Source: Corallococcus sp. CA053C (GTDB lineage: Bacteria; Myxococcota; Myxococcia; Myxococcales; Myxococcaceae). From it: a stretch of 61,199 bases of DNA. The stretch spans positions 1 to 61,199 of the forward strand of contig NZ_RAWA01000011.1 in assembly GCF_003611675.1 (NCBI RefSeq), given 5' to 3'. A program made the position numbers and the translations under genes. The stretch's first letter is position 1, and each line of letters starts with the position of its first letter. The notes under the pieces are model-generated. The model did no database searches. It was not told the DNA's origin and was given only the letters and a program-made list of their open reading frames with translations. Shown here one piece after another: positions 15,454 to 24,143 of the stretch.

Positions 15454-18180
15454 TTGTCCGAACTGCCACCCAGCGCGTATCCGGCCTTGTTCGAGCACAC
15501 CCGTGACGGGGTGCTCGTGCTGGACCCGACCCTGCGGGTCGTGGCCGTGAACCGTGCCGCGGAGGCGCTGCTCGGCCCCCGCGAGGTGCTCGTGGGCCTC
15601 CAGGTGGACCACGTGCTGCCGGGCTGGGCGCCCCCGCAGGTGGGCAGCGCGCCCCAGGAGACGCAGTGGGACGGAGCGACGCACTCGCTGCGCGTGCTGT
15701 CCATCCCCCAGGCGGACGGGGGCCGGGTGCTGCTCCTGCGCGGCACGGACGCCCACCAGGAGGCCGAAGCCACCCTGCGCCAGCAGAAGGAGTTCTTCGA
15801 GGCGGTGGTGTGCCACAGCCCGGTGGCCATCGTGACCATCAGCCGCGCCTTCGAGGTCCTCACGTGGAACCCCGCCGCGGAGACGCTCTTCGGCTACACG
15901 CCGCAGGAGGCGCTGGGGCGCAACATCCTCAAGCTCGTGGCCAACGTGGACGGCATCCGCCCGGAGGCGGAGGAGACGTCGCGCGAGGTGCTGCGCAAGG
16001 ACCGCGTGCACGTCGTCACCCGGCGCGTGCGCAAGGACGGCACGGTGGTGGACGTGGAGCTGCGCGCGCTGCCCGTGATGGTGGGCGGCCGGTCGCTGGG
16101 CTTCATCGCCATCTACCACGACATCACCGACCTCCAGCGGGCGCGCCAGGCCGCCGAGGACGCCAACCAGGCCAAGAGCCTGTTCCTGGCCACGGTGAGC
16201 CATGAAATCCGCACGCCGATGAACGCCATCATCGGCATGGCGGGGCTCTTGATGGACACGGCGCTGACGCCCGAGCAGCGCGACTTCGCGTCCACCATCC
16301 GCCAGAGCGGGGACGCGCTCCTCGAGCTGCTCAACGACATGCTGGACTTCTCCAAGATCGAAGCCGGCCGCGTCGAGCTGGAGCAGAAGCCCTTCGACCT
16401 GCGGCAGTGCGTGGAGTCCGTGTTGGATTTGCTGGCCATGCGCGCCAGCGAGAAGTCCCTGGACCTGGGCTACCACGTCACCGACGAGACGCCCGTGAAC
16501 GTGGTGGGCGACTCCGCGCGGCTGCGGCAGGTGCTGCTCAACCTCGTGGGCAACGCGGTGAAGTTCACCGAGCGCGGCGGGGTGTCCATCTCCGTGGACA
16601 CGCCCCGGCGGCCCCTGGCCCCCACGGGGACCTTCGAGCTGCACTTCGCGGTGCAGGACACGGGGCTCGGCATCTCCGAGTCCGCGCGCAGTGGCCTCTT
16701 CCAGCCCTTCAACCAGCTGGACGAATCGGTGTCCCGGCGCTTCGGCGGCACGGGCCTGGGGCTCGCCATCAGCAAGCGACTGGTGGAGGCGATGGGCGGG
16801 CGGCTGTGGATGGAGAGCGAGGGCGTGCCGGGCCGGGGCGCCACGTTCCACTTCACGTTCCAGGCGCGCGAGGCCCCGCGCAGCGCGGAGTCCCTGCGCC
16901 CGGATTCGCTGAAGCTCCAGGGCCGGCGGGTGCTGGTGGTGGACGACAACGCCATCAACCGCAAGCTGCTGGGCCGGCAGCTGTCCGCGTGGGGCATGGA
17001 CATCGTGGAGGTGGGCTCCGGGGCGGATGCGCTGACGCGCCTGGAGTCGGGGGCCCGGTTCGACCTGGCCATCCTGGACCACCGCATGCCGTTGATGGAT
17101 GGCCCGTCGCTGGCGGCGCACATCCGCCAGCAGCGCGACGCGCGCGAACTGCCCCTGCTGCTGCTCACGTCCTTCGACCAGCGCGACACCCAGCCGCACG
17201 GGATGTTCACCGCGGTGCTGCCCCGGCCGGTGAAGGCCTCGCAGCTCCACGACGCGCTGATGACGTGCCTGGCCCAGGACCTCATCTCCGCGAAGCCGCC
17301 GCCCGCGCCGGCGCTCGCGACCCGTGAGCGCTCGGTGTTCAACGCGCGCCCCGGCGAACAGATGCCGCTGCGCATCCTGCTGGTGGAGGACAACCCCACC
17401 AACCAGAAGCTGGCGCTGCTGGTGTTGGACCGGCTGGGCTACCCGGTGGACACGGCGTCCAACGGCCGCGAGGGGCTGCACGCCCTGGAGCGCGCGCGCT
17501 ACGACGTCGTGCTGATGGACGTGCAGATGCCGGAGATGGACGGGCTGGAGACGACGCGCCAGCTGCGCACGACGGTGCCCGCCGCCGACCAGCCGTGGGT
17601 CATCGCGATGACGGCCAATGCGATGACGGCGGACCGGCGCGAGTGCCTGGACGCGGGCATGGACGACTTCCTCAGCAAGCCCATCCGCGTGGAGGAGCTC
17701 ATCTCCGCGCTGCGCCGCGCGTGGGAGCGGCTGCCGCGTCCCCCCGGGGCCCGGCCCACCGCGCACGTCCAGGAGGTCCCCCGCGTGGGCACCCCGCGCA
17801 TCCGCGGGCTGGAGCCCTCGGCGCTGGAGCGGCTGTGGGAGTCGCTGGACGGGCAGGTGGAGCGGATGCTCCCGGAGCTCATCGACACGGCGCTGGAGAG
17901 CATGCCCCGGCTGATGGACGACGCGCGCACGGCGCTGGCCGAGGGGGAGATGGAGAACCTGGCGCGCGCCGCGCACACGCTCAAGTCCAACGCGGCCTAC
18001 TTCGGGGCGGCCCGGCTGGAGTCGCTGTGCTGGGACATCGAGCAGCGCGCGGACGCCCGGGTGCCGGAGGCGCTGAACGGGCTGGGGCCGCTCGTCGCCC
18101 AGTGCCAGGAGGCGCTGGAGGAGAGCCGCCGGCTCCTGGAGCAGCTCAAGGGCTCCGTCGTGCCCCGGGCCACGGGCTGA
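15454..18180 (+). CDS. Hybrid histidine kinase, PAS-PAS-HisKA-HATPase-REC-REC-Hpt
   Basis: A 908-residue soluble phosphorelay protein. Two PAS domains (about 5-100 and 115-235) precede HisKA with H250 in TVSHEIRTPM. HATPase motifs are NLVGNAVKFTERG, DTGLGISES and GGTGLGLAISKRL. REC1 (about 490-610) has D542 in ILDHRMP; REC2 (about 640-760) has D689 in LMDVQMPEMDG. A C-terminal Hpt carries H841 in AAHTLKSNAA. TTG 15454 is chosen for the adjacent strong ribosome-binding site and because translation then leads straight into the first PAS; an upstream ATG at 15343 would add 37 residues of atypical sequence. The 3' end is convergent with the Hsp70 gene (12-bp gap). All four relay residues are present. 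Confidence 0.92.
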   Translation: MSELPPSAYPALFEHTRDGVLVLDPTLRVVAVNRAAEALLGPREVLVGLQVDHVLPGWAPPQVGSAPQETQWDGATHSLRVLSIPQADGGRVLLLRGTDAHQEAEATLRQQKEFFEAVVCHSPVAIVTISRAFEVLTWNPAAETLFGYTPQEALGRNILKLVANVDGIRPEAEETSREVLRKDRVHVVTRRVRKDGTVVDVELRALPVMVGGRSLGFIAIYHDITDLQRARQAAEDANQAKSLFLATVSHEIRTPMNAIIGMAGLLMDTALTPEQRDFASTIRQSGDALLELLNDMLDFSKIEAGRVELEQKPFDLRQCVESVLDLLAMRASEKSLDLGYHVTDETPVNVVGDSARLRQVLLNLVGNAVKFTERGGVSISVDTPRRPLAPTGTFELHFAVQDTGLGISESARSGLFQPFNQLDESVSRRFGGTGLGLAISKRLVEAMGGRLWMESEGVPGRGATFHFTFQAREAPRSAESLRPDSLKLQGRRVLVVDDNAINRKLLGRQLSAWGMDIVEVGSGADALTRLESGARFDLAILDHRMPLMDGPSLAAHIRQQRDARELPLLLLTSFDQRDTQPHGMFTAVLPRPVKASQLHDALMTCLAQDLISAKPPPAPALATRERSVFNARPGEQMPLRILLVEDNPTNQKLALLVLDRLGYPVDTASNGREGLHALERARYDVVLMDVQMPEMDGLETTRQLRTTVPAADQPWVIAMTANAMTADRRECLDAGMDDFLSKPIRVEELISALRRAWERLPRPPGARPTAHVQEVPRVGTPRIRGLEPSALERLWESLDGQVERMLPELIDTALESMPRLMDDARTALAEGEMENLARAAHTLKSNAAYFGAARLESLCWDIEQRADARVPEALNGLGPLVAQCQEALEESRRLLEQLKGSVVPRATG

Positions 18181-18192
18181 GCGCCCACTGTC

Positions 18193-19710
18193 CTACGCCC
18201 GCTGGGGCGCGTTGGGGTCGCTGATGGTCAGCGGCTGACGCTGGCCGTCCGGCGCGACGAGGCGGGCGGTGAGGGAGAAGTCCGGCGCCATGCTCAGCTC
18301 CAGCGTGGTGGGCCCCGGGTGGGCCACGCGCCACTCCGGTTCGATGCGCACGGTGCCCAAGAGCTCGCGCTCCACGGTGGTGCGGTCCAGCGCCTCGAAG
18401 AGGGCCACCGGCACGGGGCCGGGCCAGGGCGGCAGGTCCAGGGACACGGAGCGGGTGCCGGGCACGGGGGTGTTGGCGGGGAGCACCTCGTGCTGGCCGC
18501 CGCCGGGCACCATGGCGCCAATGGGCATGGGCACCACGTCCGACAGGCCGGTGATGCCGCGCGCCAGGTTGCGCCCGAGGATGGCGGCGCCCACGGCCAC
18601 GCCCAGCTCCGGGTGGACCTCCTTCTCCGACGACAGCTTGCGGAAGTGGGACAGGCGCTTGCGGATGGCGGGCATGCGCGTCTGGCCGCCCACCATCACC
18701 AGCTCGTCGATGGCCTCCGGCTTCAGGCCCGCCTTCTCCAGCACGTCGTCGCACGCGGCGGCGGTGCGCTCGATGAGCTGGAACACCATGGCCTCCACCT
18801 GCTCGCGGGTGAGCGTGTACTGGAAGTCCACGAAGGCGCCGTCCTTCTGGGTGATGCACGGCACGCGCAGGGGGACGGACGTGGCGTTGCTCAGCGCCAT
18901 CTTCGCGGACTCGGCGGCGAAGACGAGCCGCTGCATGACGACCTTGTTGCCGCGCAGGTCGATGCCCTGCTTCTTGCGGAAGTCCTCCACCAGCGCTTCG
19001 ACAATCTGTTCGTCGAAGTTGGCGCCGCCGAGGAACGCGTCGCCGCCGGTGGCCAGCACCTTCACCACGCGGTTCTGCACCGCCATCAGGGTGACGTCGA
19101 AGGTGCCGCCGCCCAGGTCGAACACCATCACCGTCTGCTCGGGGTTGCGCAGGTTGGCGTAGTAGAGCGCCGCGGCGGTGGGCTCGTTGACGATGGCGCG
19201 CACGCGCAGGCCCGCCTTCTCCGCCGCGTGGCGGATGGCCTCGCGCTGGCGGATGTTGGCGTGCGCGGGCACGGTGAGCACGCACTCCTCGAAGCGCGCG
19301 CCCGCGGTGTGGTTGGCGAGCGTGTGGATGTGCTTGAGGATGAAGTGGGCCACGTCGATGAGCGGCGTCACCTTGCCGTACACCTCCACGGCGGTGTAGC
19401 CGTCCGGGCCCTCGACCAGTTCGAAGGCGAAGCGGCCCCGGTGGCGCGCCACGTATTCGGACTGGAAGCGGCGGCCCAGGAAACGCTTGGCGCCGAAGAT
19501 GGTGTGGCGCGGATCATCGATGATCTGCCGCCGGGCCGCGGGGCCGACGATGGCCTTGTCGCCCGCGTGGAACCACGCGATGGAGGGCAGGGTGAGGCTC
19601 TTCTCCGCGATGGGGACGACGCGCAGCTTGCCTGCCTTGTCGAAGAAGGCCGCCGCGGTGTTGGTGGTCCCGAAGTCGATGCCGAGGATGGGGGCGGCGC
19701 TCGTGCTCAT
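18193..19710 (-). CDS. Hsp70-family (DnaK-like) protein
   Basis: A 505-residue protein with the actin-like ATPase fold: phosphate-1 GIDFGTTNTAAAFF, connect-1 NEPTAAALYYA, phosphate-2 FDLGGGTFDVTL, and adenosine motif VMVGGQTRMP. After the ATPase part (about 1-375), a beta-rich segment with GAMVPGGGQHEVLPANTPVP resembles a shortened substrate-binding domain. The alpha-helical lid of true DnaK (about 640 aa) is absent. No dnaJ or grpE lies nearby, so this is a paralogue with its own client or regulatory role. ATG 19710 (MSTSAAP) is preferred over 19731, which adds seven residues. Confidence 0.9.
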   Translation of the reverse strand: MSTSAAPILGIDFGTTNTAAAFFDKAGKLRVVPIAEKSLTLPSIAWFHAGDKAIVGPAARRQIIDDPRHTIFGAKRFLGRRFQSEYVARHRGRFAFELVEGPDGYTAVEVYGKVTPLIDVAHFILKHIHTLANHTAGARFEECVLTVPAHANIRQREAIRHAAEKAGLRVRAIVNEPTAAALYYANLRNPEQTVMVFDLGGGTFDVTLMAVQNRVVKVLATGGDAFLGGANFDEQIVEALVEDFRKKQGIDLRGNKVVMQRLVFAAESAKMALSNATSVPLRVPCITQKDGAFVDFQYTLTREQVEAMVFQLIERTAAACDDVLEKAGLKPEAIDELVMVGGQTRMPAIRKRLSHFRKLSSEKEVHPELGVAVGAAILGRNLARGITGLSDVVPMPIGAMVPGGGQHEVLPANTPVPGTRSVSLDLPPWPGPVPVALFEALDRTTVERELLGTVRIEPEWRVAHPGPTTLELSMAPDFSLTARLVAPDGQRQPLTISDPNAPQRA

Positions 19711-19762
19711 GATGTGCCCCCATCCTGGCATGTCTGGATGCGTCGCGGCACCCGTCCCGTGC

Positions 19763-20146
19763 TCAGGGCTTTGGAGGCGTGTTGTAGCCGGCGTCGCCGT
19801 AGGGCTTCAGGCGCTCCAGCCACATCTCCTCCAGCACCTTCAGCTCCTCCACGGGCGGCGTCGGCCCGGGCTCCTCCAGGGGCGGGAGTTGATCCAACAC
19901 CTCCAGGGAGAAGGCCGCCTCGCCATACCGGTCCCAGTCCGCCTGGAGCTCGGGGACGCGGTGCATGCGCTGGGCGAACTCGAAGCGGATGCGGTTGAAC
20001 ATCGCGGGCAGGTTGATGCTGTGGCCCAGGAACACCTTGCCGTTGACGCGGTTGCGGATGACGTAGATGCCCATGGGCACTGCGGCTTCCTTGTACGCGC
20101 GCTTGCGCTCCGAGCGGGCCGCGCGCGAGTCATCACCCGGCGACAT
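19763..20146 (-). CDS. GIY-YIG nuclease-like protein
   Basis: A 127-residue protein. From residue 25 it reads MGIYVIRNRVNGKVFLGHS, the GIY half of a GIY-YIG fold, with the second strand degenerate (VFLG instead of Y[IV]G). NRIRFEFAQRMHRVPELQADW and FSLEVLDQL follow, then LEEMWLERLKPYGDAGYN, which supplies a Glu and the terminal GYN typical of a small GIY-YIG subgroup. Whether it cleaves DNA is unknown. Translation may begin at ATG 20146 or at the internal Met before GIY (20074). It overlaps the upstream gene by 14 bp, indicating an operon. Confidence 0.75.
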   Translation of the reverse strand: MSPGDDSRAARSERKRAYKEAAVPMGIYVIRNRVNGKVFLGHSINLPAMFNRIRFEFAQRMHRVPELQADWDRYGEAAFSLEVLDQLPPLEEPGPTPPVEELKVLEEMWLERLKPYGDAGYNTPPKP

Positions 20147-20711
20147 GGCGGCCTCCGTATCCCAGCGCGACGAGCTTCACTTCCAGTCGGGTCCGCGCGG
20201 CGCTGTCGCGGGGGCGCACCCAGTCGCGGCCCATCCGTTCCCAGTCCGGATCCTTCGTGTCGATGCCCAGCGCCTGGAGGAAGTCGGCCTCGCAGACGAA
20301 GCACTGCTGGCGGAAGGGGAAGAGGAAGCCGCCTTGTGTGGCGAGCGACGCGGCGGCTTCTTCGTAGGTGGCGAACCAGCGGTTGAGGAAGACGCCCTGC
20401 TGCTTCTGGAAGAACCCGCCCGTGTCCAGCGCGGGCGCGGGCTCGGTGTTGCTCAAGGCCTGCTTCAGCTCGGTCCAGGTGGCGTGGCCGGCCTCCCGGG
20501 CGATGACGGCGAGCCCGTGCTTGTGTTGCACGGTGTCCCGGCGCGCGAGCACTTCGCCCAGGGGCAGGCCCGCGAAGAAGGGCAGGGCGCGCATCCGTTC
20601 GGCGGCGCGCGTGGCGCGGGCGGTGTCGGGGGAGTCCAGGTCCTTGAGCAGGAGCGACGCCCGGACCTTGCAATCGTGAAGCGTGACGGTGGAGGTGCTG
20701 CCGGTTCCCAT
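20133..20711 (-). CDS. Hypothetical protein upstream of GIY-YIG gene
   Basis: A 192-residue soluble protein. The N-terminal 80 residues are helical and include KHGLAVIAREAGHATWTELK, a motif common just before ankyrin-type or DinB-like regions in uncharacterised proteins (HGF.SW..LK). The C-terminal half contains GGFLFPFRQQCFVCEADFL with a CxxC pair. I do not recognise a family with a known activity. ATG 20711 (MGTGSTST) is chosen because upstream codons are unlike coding sequence. The 14-bp overlap with the GIY-YIG gene suggests co-translation. Confidence 0.65.
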   Translation of the reverse strand: MGTGSTSTVTLHDCKVRASLLLKDLDSPDTARATRAAERMRALPFFAGLPLGEVLARRDTVQHKHGLAVIAREAGHATWTELKQALSNTEPAPALDTGGFFQKQQGVFLNRWFATYEEAAASLATQGGFLFPFRQQCFVCEADFLQALGIDTKDPDWERMGRDWVRPRDSAARTRLEVKLVALGYGGRHVAG

Positions 20712-20903
20712 GACGATTCCTTCGGTGGCGGCCCTCACCCGCTGGTGGACCGGAAGGACTTCATCGGGAGCATGTCGGCTGCGGGTGAAGCGAGGGTGAC
20801 GTCGTCTTTTCGGGTGCAGGCGCCCCTCGGCACCTGCGCGCAATAGACCAGACGCCCCGAGCGCGCGTCAACGCACCCGGAAGCATGCGGCCAGGCGAGC
20901 CCC

Positions 20904-22376
20904 TCAGGACTCGGACTGTCCCCGGCGCAGGCCCAGGGCCTTCATCTTCTTGTAGAAGTGGCCGCGCTCCAGGTCGAGGATCCGCGCGGCCTCCGTCACG
21001 TTGTCGTGTGTGTGGCCGAGCACGTGCTGGATGATCTCCCGCTCCGCGTCCTCCACCTGCTCGCGGAATGTCTGATCCACGCGAGGCCGCCACCCGGGCG
21101 GTCCGGACGCAACGGGTGCGACAGGTTCCGCACCCTGGGATGCGACCGTGCCCGTCAGCGGGGCCAGCGGCGCGTCTCCGCCGACGGTGGCCGCGGGCAT
21201 CGGGGGCAGGGGCCGGCCCCGGGGCAGCAGCTCCAGCGCGTCGGTGCGCGAGACGACGGGGCCCTCGCAGAGGATGGCCAGCCGCTCCACCAGGTTGCGC
21301 AACTCGCGCACGTTGCCCGGGTAGTCGTAGGCGCTCATCACCGCGAGTGCGTCCGGAGACAGCATCAGCGGCCGGCGGCCGTTCTTCGCGCACGCCTCGC
21401 GCAGAAAGGTGCCGATGAGGTCCGGCAGGTCCTCGCGCCGCTCGCGCAGCGGGGGTGAATGAATCTGCACCACGTTGATGCGGTAGTAGAGGTCCTCGCG
21501 GAAGCGCCCGGCGGCGATCTCCTTCTCCAGGTTCTTGTTCGTCGCCGCGAACACGCGCACGTCCACCTTGAGCGTCTCCGTGCCGCCCACGCGCTCCAGC
21601 TCGCCCTCCTGGAGCACGCGCAGCAGCTTCGACTGCATCGCGGCCGGCATGTCGCCAATCTCATCCAGGAAGAGCGTGCCCTCGTGCGCCAGCTCGAACT
21701 TGCCGCGCCGCACGCTCACCGCGCCGGTGAACGCGCCCTTCTCGTGGCCGAACAGCTCGCTCTCGATGAGGTCGTGCGGCACCGCCGCGCAGTTGAGCTT
21801 CACGAACGGCCCGCCCTTGCGCCGCGAGTGCTGGTGCAGCGCCCGCGCGATCAGCTCCTTGCCGGTGCCGTTCTCGCCGGTGATGAGGACCCGGCCCTCG
21901 CTGGGCGCCGCCCGCTGGATGAGGGAGAAGATGCGCTGCATGGCAGGCCCTCCGCCCACCATGTCGAAGCGGCCCAGCTGCGCGCGCAGCTCCTGCAACT
22001 CCTCCATCGCCGCCTGGTGCGTGAGCACGTTGCGCAGCGCCACCAGCAGCCGGTCGCGCGCAAGCGGCTTCTCCAGGAAGTCGCGCGCGCCCAGCTGCGT
22101 CGCCTTCACCGCCGTGTCGATGGTGCCGTGCCCCGACATCATGATGACGGGCAATTCCGGCTTGAGCTCCGTGAGCCGCGCCAGGACCGTGAGGCCGTCC
22201 ATGTCCGGCATCTTCACGTCCATCAACACCGCGTCCACGGGTCGTGCGCTCACCACGTCCAGCGCCACCTGCCCGCTGCTGGCCAGCTCCGTGCGGTAGC
22301 CCGCCAGCTGCAATGACTGGCTCAGGGTGAGGAGGATGTTTTTTTCGTCATCGACGATGAGGACGGCGGCGGGCAT
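20904..22376 (-). CDS. NtrC-family sigma-54-dependent response regulator
   Basis: A 490-residue activator. The N-terminal receiver has VDDEK and phospho-acceptor D53 in LMDVKMPDMDG. The central AAA+ domain has Walker A GENGTGKE, the sigma-54-contacting GAFTGA loop intact, Walker B GTLFLDEIGD, and the arginine-finger region FREDLYYRINV. A Pro/Ala-rich linker leads to a Fis-type helix-turn-helix at the C-terminus (EAARILDLERGHFYKKMKAL). It therefore binds enhancers and activates sigma-54 promoters when phosphorylated. ATG 22376 is preferred; an upstream GTG at 22391 adds five residues. No cognate kinase is adjacent on this strand. Confidence 0.93.
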   Translation of the reverse strand: MPAAVLIVDDEKNILLTLSQSLQLAGYRTELASSGQVALDVVSARPVDAVLMDVKMPDMDGLTVLARLTELKPELPVIMMSGHGTIDTAVKATQLGARDFLEKPLARDRLLVALRNVLTHQAAMEELQELRAQLGRFDMVGGGPAMQRIFSLIQRAAPSEGRVLITGENGTGKELIARALHQHSRRKGGPFVKLNCAAVPHDLIESELFGHEKGAFTGAVSVRRGKFELAHEGTLFLDEIGDMPAAMQSKLLRVLQEGELERVGGTETLKVDVRVFAATNKNLEKEIAAGRFREDLYYRINVVQIHSPPLRERREDLPDLIGTFLREACAKNGRRPLMLSPDALAVMSAYDYPGNVRELRNLVERLAILCEGPVVSRTDALELLPRGRPLPPMPAATVGGDAPLAPLTGTVASQGAEPVAPVASGPPGWRPRVDQTFREQVEDAEREIIQHVLGHTHDNVTEAARILDLERGHFYKKMKALGLRRGQSES

Positions 22377-22461
22377 GGGCAAACCGGTCACACTCTCACG
22401 GAAATAATCGGGGCTTCAAGGGACTCGTTCAGGTCCGAAGGGTGGGTAACGGACAAATCTT

Positions 22462-22490
22462 TTGACTCGCCCGGGCGGGTACGGCTAGAC
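22462..22490 (+). promoter_or_regulatory. Candidate sigma-70-type promoter for OmpA-like lipoprotein
   Basis: TTGACT (22462-22467) is followed at 17-18 bp by CTAGAC/TAGACG, close to the TTGAC...TAGA pattern of myxobacterial housekeeping promoters. It sits about 67 bp before the lipoprotein start, in the divergent spacer with the NtrC-type gene. Confidence 0.5.
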
Positions 22491-22556
22491 GCGACGGACT
22501 TAGGCCCGCGTGTGTTCGCGGGTCCCCTTTTCCCGTGATTGCTGTTCGGAGGAATG

Positions 22557-23306
22557 ATGCGTCGGATTTCGCTTTGGGCGGGGATGGCCCTCGCCGTGGC
22601 CGTGCTGACCGGGTGCCCGCCCACCTACCCCAAGTGCAACAACGACGACACCTGCAAGGAGAAGGGCGAGGTCTGCGTCCAGGGCCAGTGCCAGGAGTGC
22701 GCCGAGGACGCGAACTGCCGCGAGGGCTTCACCTGCCAGGCGAACAAGTGCGCCCCCAAGCCCCCTGAGTGCACCACGGACACCGCGTGCGGCGCCGGTC
22801 GCATCTGCGAGGCCGGCAAGTGCGCCGAGGCCCAGTGCAAGGATGACTCCGCGTGCAACGGTGGCAAGTGCCAGGCCGGCCGCTGCCAGGCCCCCAAGGA
22901 CACCTGCACCGCCGCGACGGACTGCGGTGAGGGCCAGGACTGCCAGGGCGGCCGCTGCGTGGCGGCGGATGCCAGCTCGCGCTGCGACTTCGCTCCGGTG
23001 CGCTTCGGCTTCAACGAGTCCACCCTGGACTCCAGCGCGCAGTCGCGCCTGGGCGACCTGGCGGCCTGCATCAAGGCGAGCCAGGGGAAGATCACCCTGG
23101 GCGGCCACGCGGATGATCGCGGCACTGAGGAGTACAACCTCCAGCTGTCCAACCGCCGCGCCGCCGCGGTCAAGCGCTACCTGACCGACCTGGGCGTGCC
23201 GTCCAACCGTCTGACGACGGTGGGCTACGGCGAGAACCGCCCGGTCTCCAACGCGGCCACCGAGGAAGGGTGGGCGGAGAACCGTCGCGTGGAGTTCCAG
23301 CGCTAG
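22557..23306 (+). CDS. OmpA-family lipoprotein with Cys-rich repeats
   Basis: A 249-residue outer-membrane lipoprotein. The signal peptide ends with lipobox LTGC (Cys20). Residues 25-140 hold a series of Cys-rich short repeats of the type C-x-D-x2-C-x2-G-x-C (for example DCGEGQDC). The C-terminal OmpA domain (about 145-249) includes FGFNESTLD, GGHADDRGTEEYN and LSNRRAAAVKRYL, the peptidoglycan-binding signature. ATG 22557 follows a GGAGGA ribosome-binding site; ATG 22554 abuts that site and is less likely. Pal-like peptidoglycan tethering is the probable role, with the Cys repeats facing the periplasm or surface. Confidence 0.9.
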   Translation: MRRISLWAGMALAVAVLTGCPPTYPKCNNDDTCKEKGEVCVQGQCQECAEDANCREGFTCQANKCAPKPPECTTDTACGAGRICEAGKCAEAQCKDDSACNGGKCQAGRCQAPKDTCTAATDCGEGQDCQGGRCVAADASSRCDFAPVRFGFNESTLDSSAQSRLGDLAACIKASQGKITLGGHADDRGTEEYNLQLSNRRAAAVKRYLTDLGVPSNRLTTVGYGENRPVSNAATEEGWAENRRVEFQR

Positions 23307-23329
23307 TTCTGGGGTAGGCTCTGGCGCGA

Positions 23330-23764
23330 ATGGCCGCCCTTGAGTCGGAAACGCGTCAGTCCTACCTCGTCTTCGCGTGTGGAAGCAGCTGGTACGCGGT
23401 GCCCGCGGAAGCCGCGGCGGAGGTCGTCACCTTCCCCGAGCTGACGCGGGTACCGGGTTCCCCGCCCCACCTGCTGGGCGTGTTCGCGCACCGGGGGGAA
23501 GTCATCCCCGTCGTGGACATGAGCCTGCTGGTGGGAGGGGTGACCGCCGGCTCCCGCCGCGCCGTGCTCGTGCGGCTGCCCCGAGGCACCCTGGCCCTCA
23601 CGGCCAGCAGCGTCGCCGGGGTGTCGCCGGTGCAGGGTCCGCTGGAGCCCCTGGGCCCCACGGGCGTCCACGTCCACCTGCGCGGCCCCGGCAAGAGCGG
23701 CACGCGCGACGTGGCCGTCATCGACCCCGAAGGCCTCTTCGACCACCTCAGCCAGGGCGCCTAG
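23330..23764 (+). CDS. cheW: CheW-like coupling protein
   Basis: A 144-residue single CheW domain: YLVFACGSSWYAVPAEAAAEV, then PGSPPHLLGVFAHRGEVIPVVDM, the conserved receptor/CheA-binding core. It is the first gene of the chemosensory operon, 23 bp after the OmpA-like lipoprotein, and would bridge one of the two downstream receptors to CheA. Four bases separate it from the next CheW-like gene. Confidence 0.88.
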   Translation: MAALESETRQSYLVFACGSSWYAVPAEAAAEVVTFPELTRVPGSPPHLLGVFAHRGEVIPVVDMSLLVGGVTAGSRRAVLVRLPRGTLALTASSVAGVSPVQGPLEPLGPTGVHVHLRGPGKSGTRDVAVIDPEGLFDHLSQGA

Positions 23765-23768
23765 TCCC

Positions 23769-24143
23769 ATGCTGCCCGCCGCCCGGGTCGAGGGGACGCT
23801 CCTGTGCCATGTGGGCCGCCACCGGCTCGCCTTCGCGGCGAGCGACGTGGCCTCCATCGCCGCGCCGGACGCCGCCTGTGTGTCAGCCCGGGGGGCCTTC
23901 CGCGAGTCCGCCAGCGTCCAGCGCGTGCTCGTCACGGCCACCGGGGAGGCCGTCGGTGTCGACGGGCTGGAGATCGACGCGGAGGTGCTGTCGGTGCTGC
24001 CGCCCTCGCCGCTGGTGGCGCGCGCCTCCGGGGGGAGTCTCCGGGGCTTCGTGCTCACGCGCGGGGTGCTCTGGCCGCTGGTGCACCTGACGGGCTTCGA
24101 GCGCTACCTGCGCGGCCTGGGTGGGGACGGGGAGGGCGCATGA
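23769..24143 (+). CDS. Divergent second CheW-like protein
   Basis: A 124-residue protein that begins CHVGRHRLAFAASDVASIAAPD and ends with FVLTRGVLWPLVHLTGF, a reduced CheW layout. It lacks the clear G-V-x-x-x-RG-x-x-x-P-V-x-D core of CheW. The stop overlaps the first receptor start (ATGA), so it is translationally coupled to it. A dedicated coupling protein for that receptor is the simplest reading; its divergence leaves some doubt. Confidence 0.72.
   Translation: MLPAARVEGTLLCHVGRHRLAFAASDVASIAAPDAACVSARGAFRESASVQRVLVTATGEAVGVDGLEIDAEVLSVLPPSPLVARASGGSLRGFVLTRGVLWPLVHLTGFERYLRGLGGDGEGA

Noticed and set aside
15427-17976. An 849-codon minus-strand open frame under the hybrid kinase
   Set aside because: The plus strand carries PAS, HisKA, HATPase, REC and Hpt motifs in one frame; the antisense product is low-complexity.
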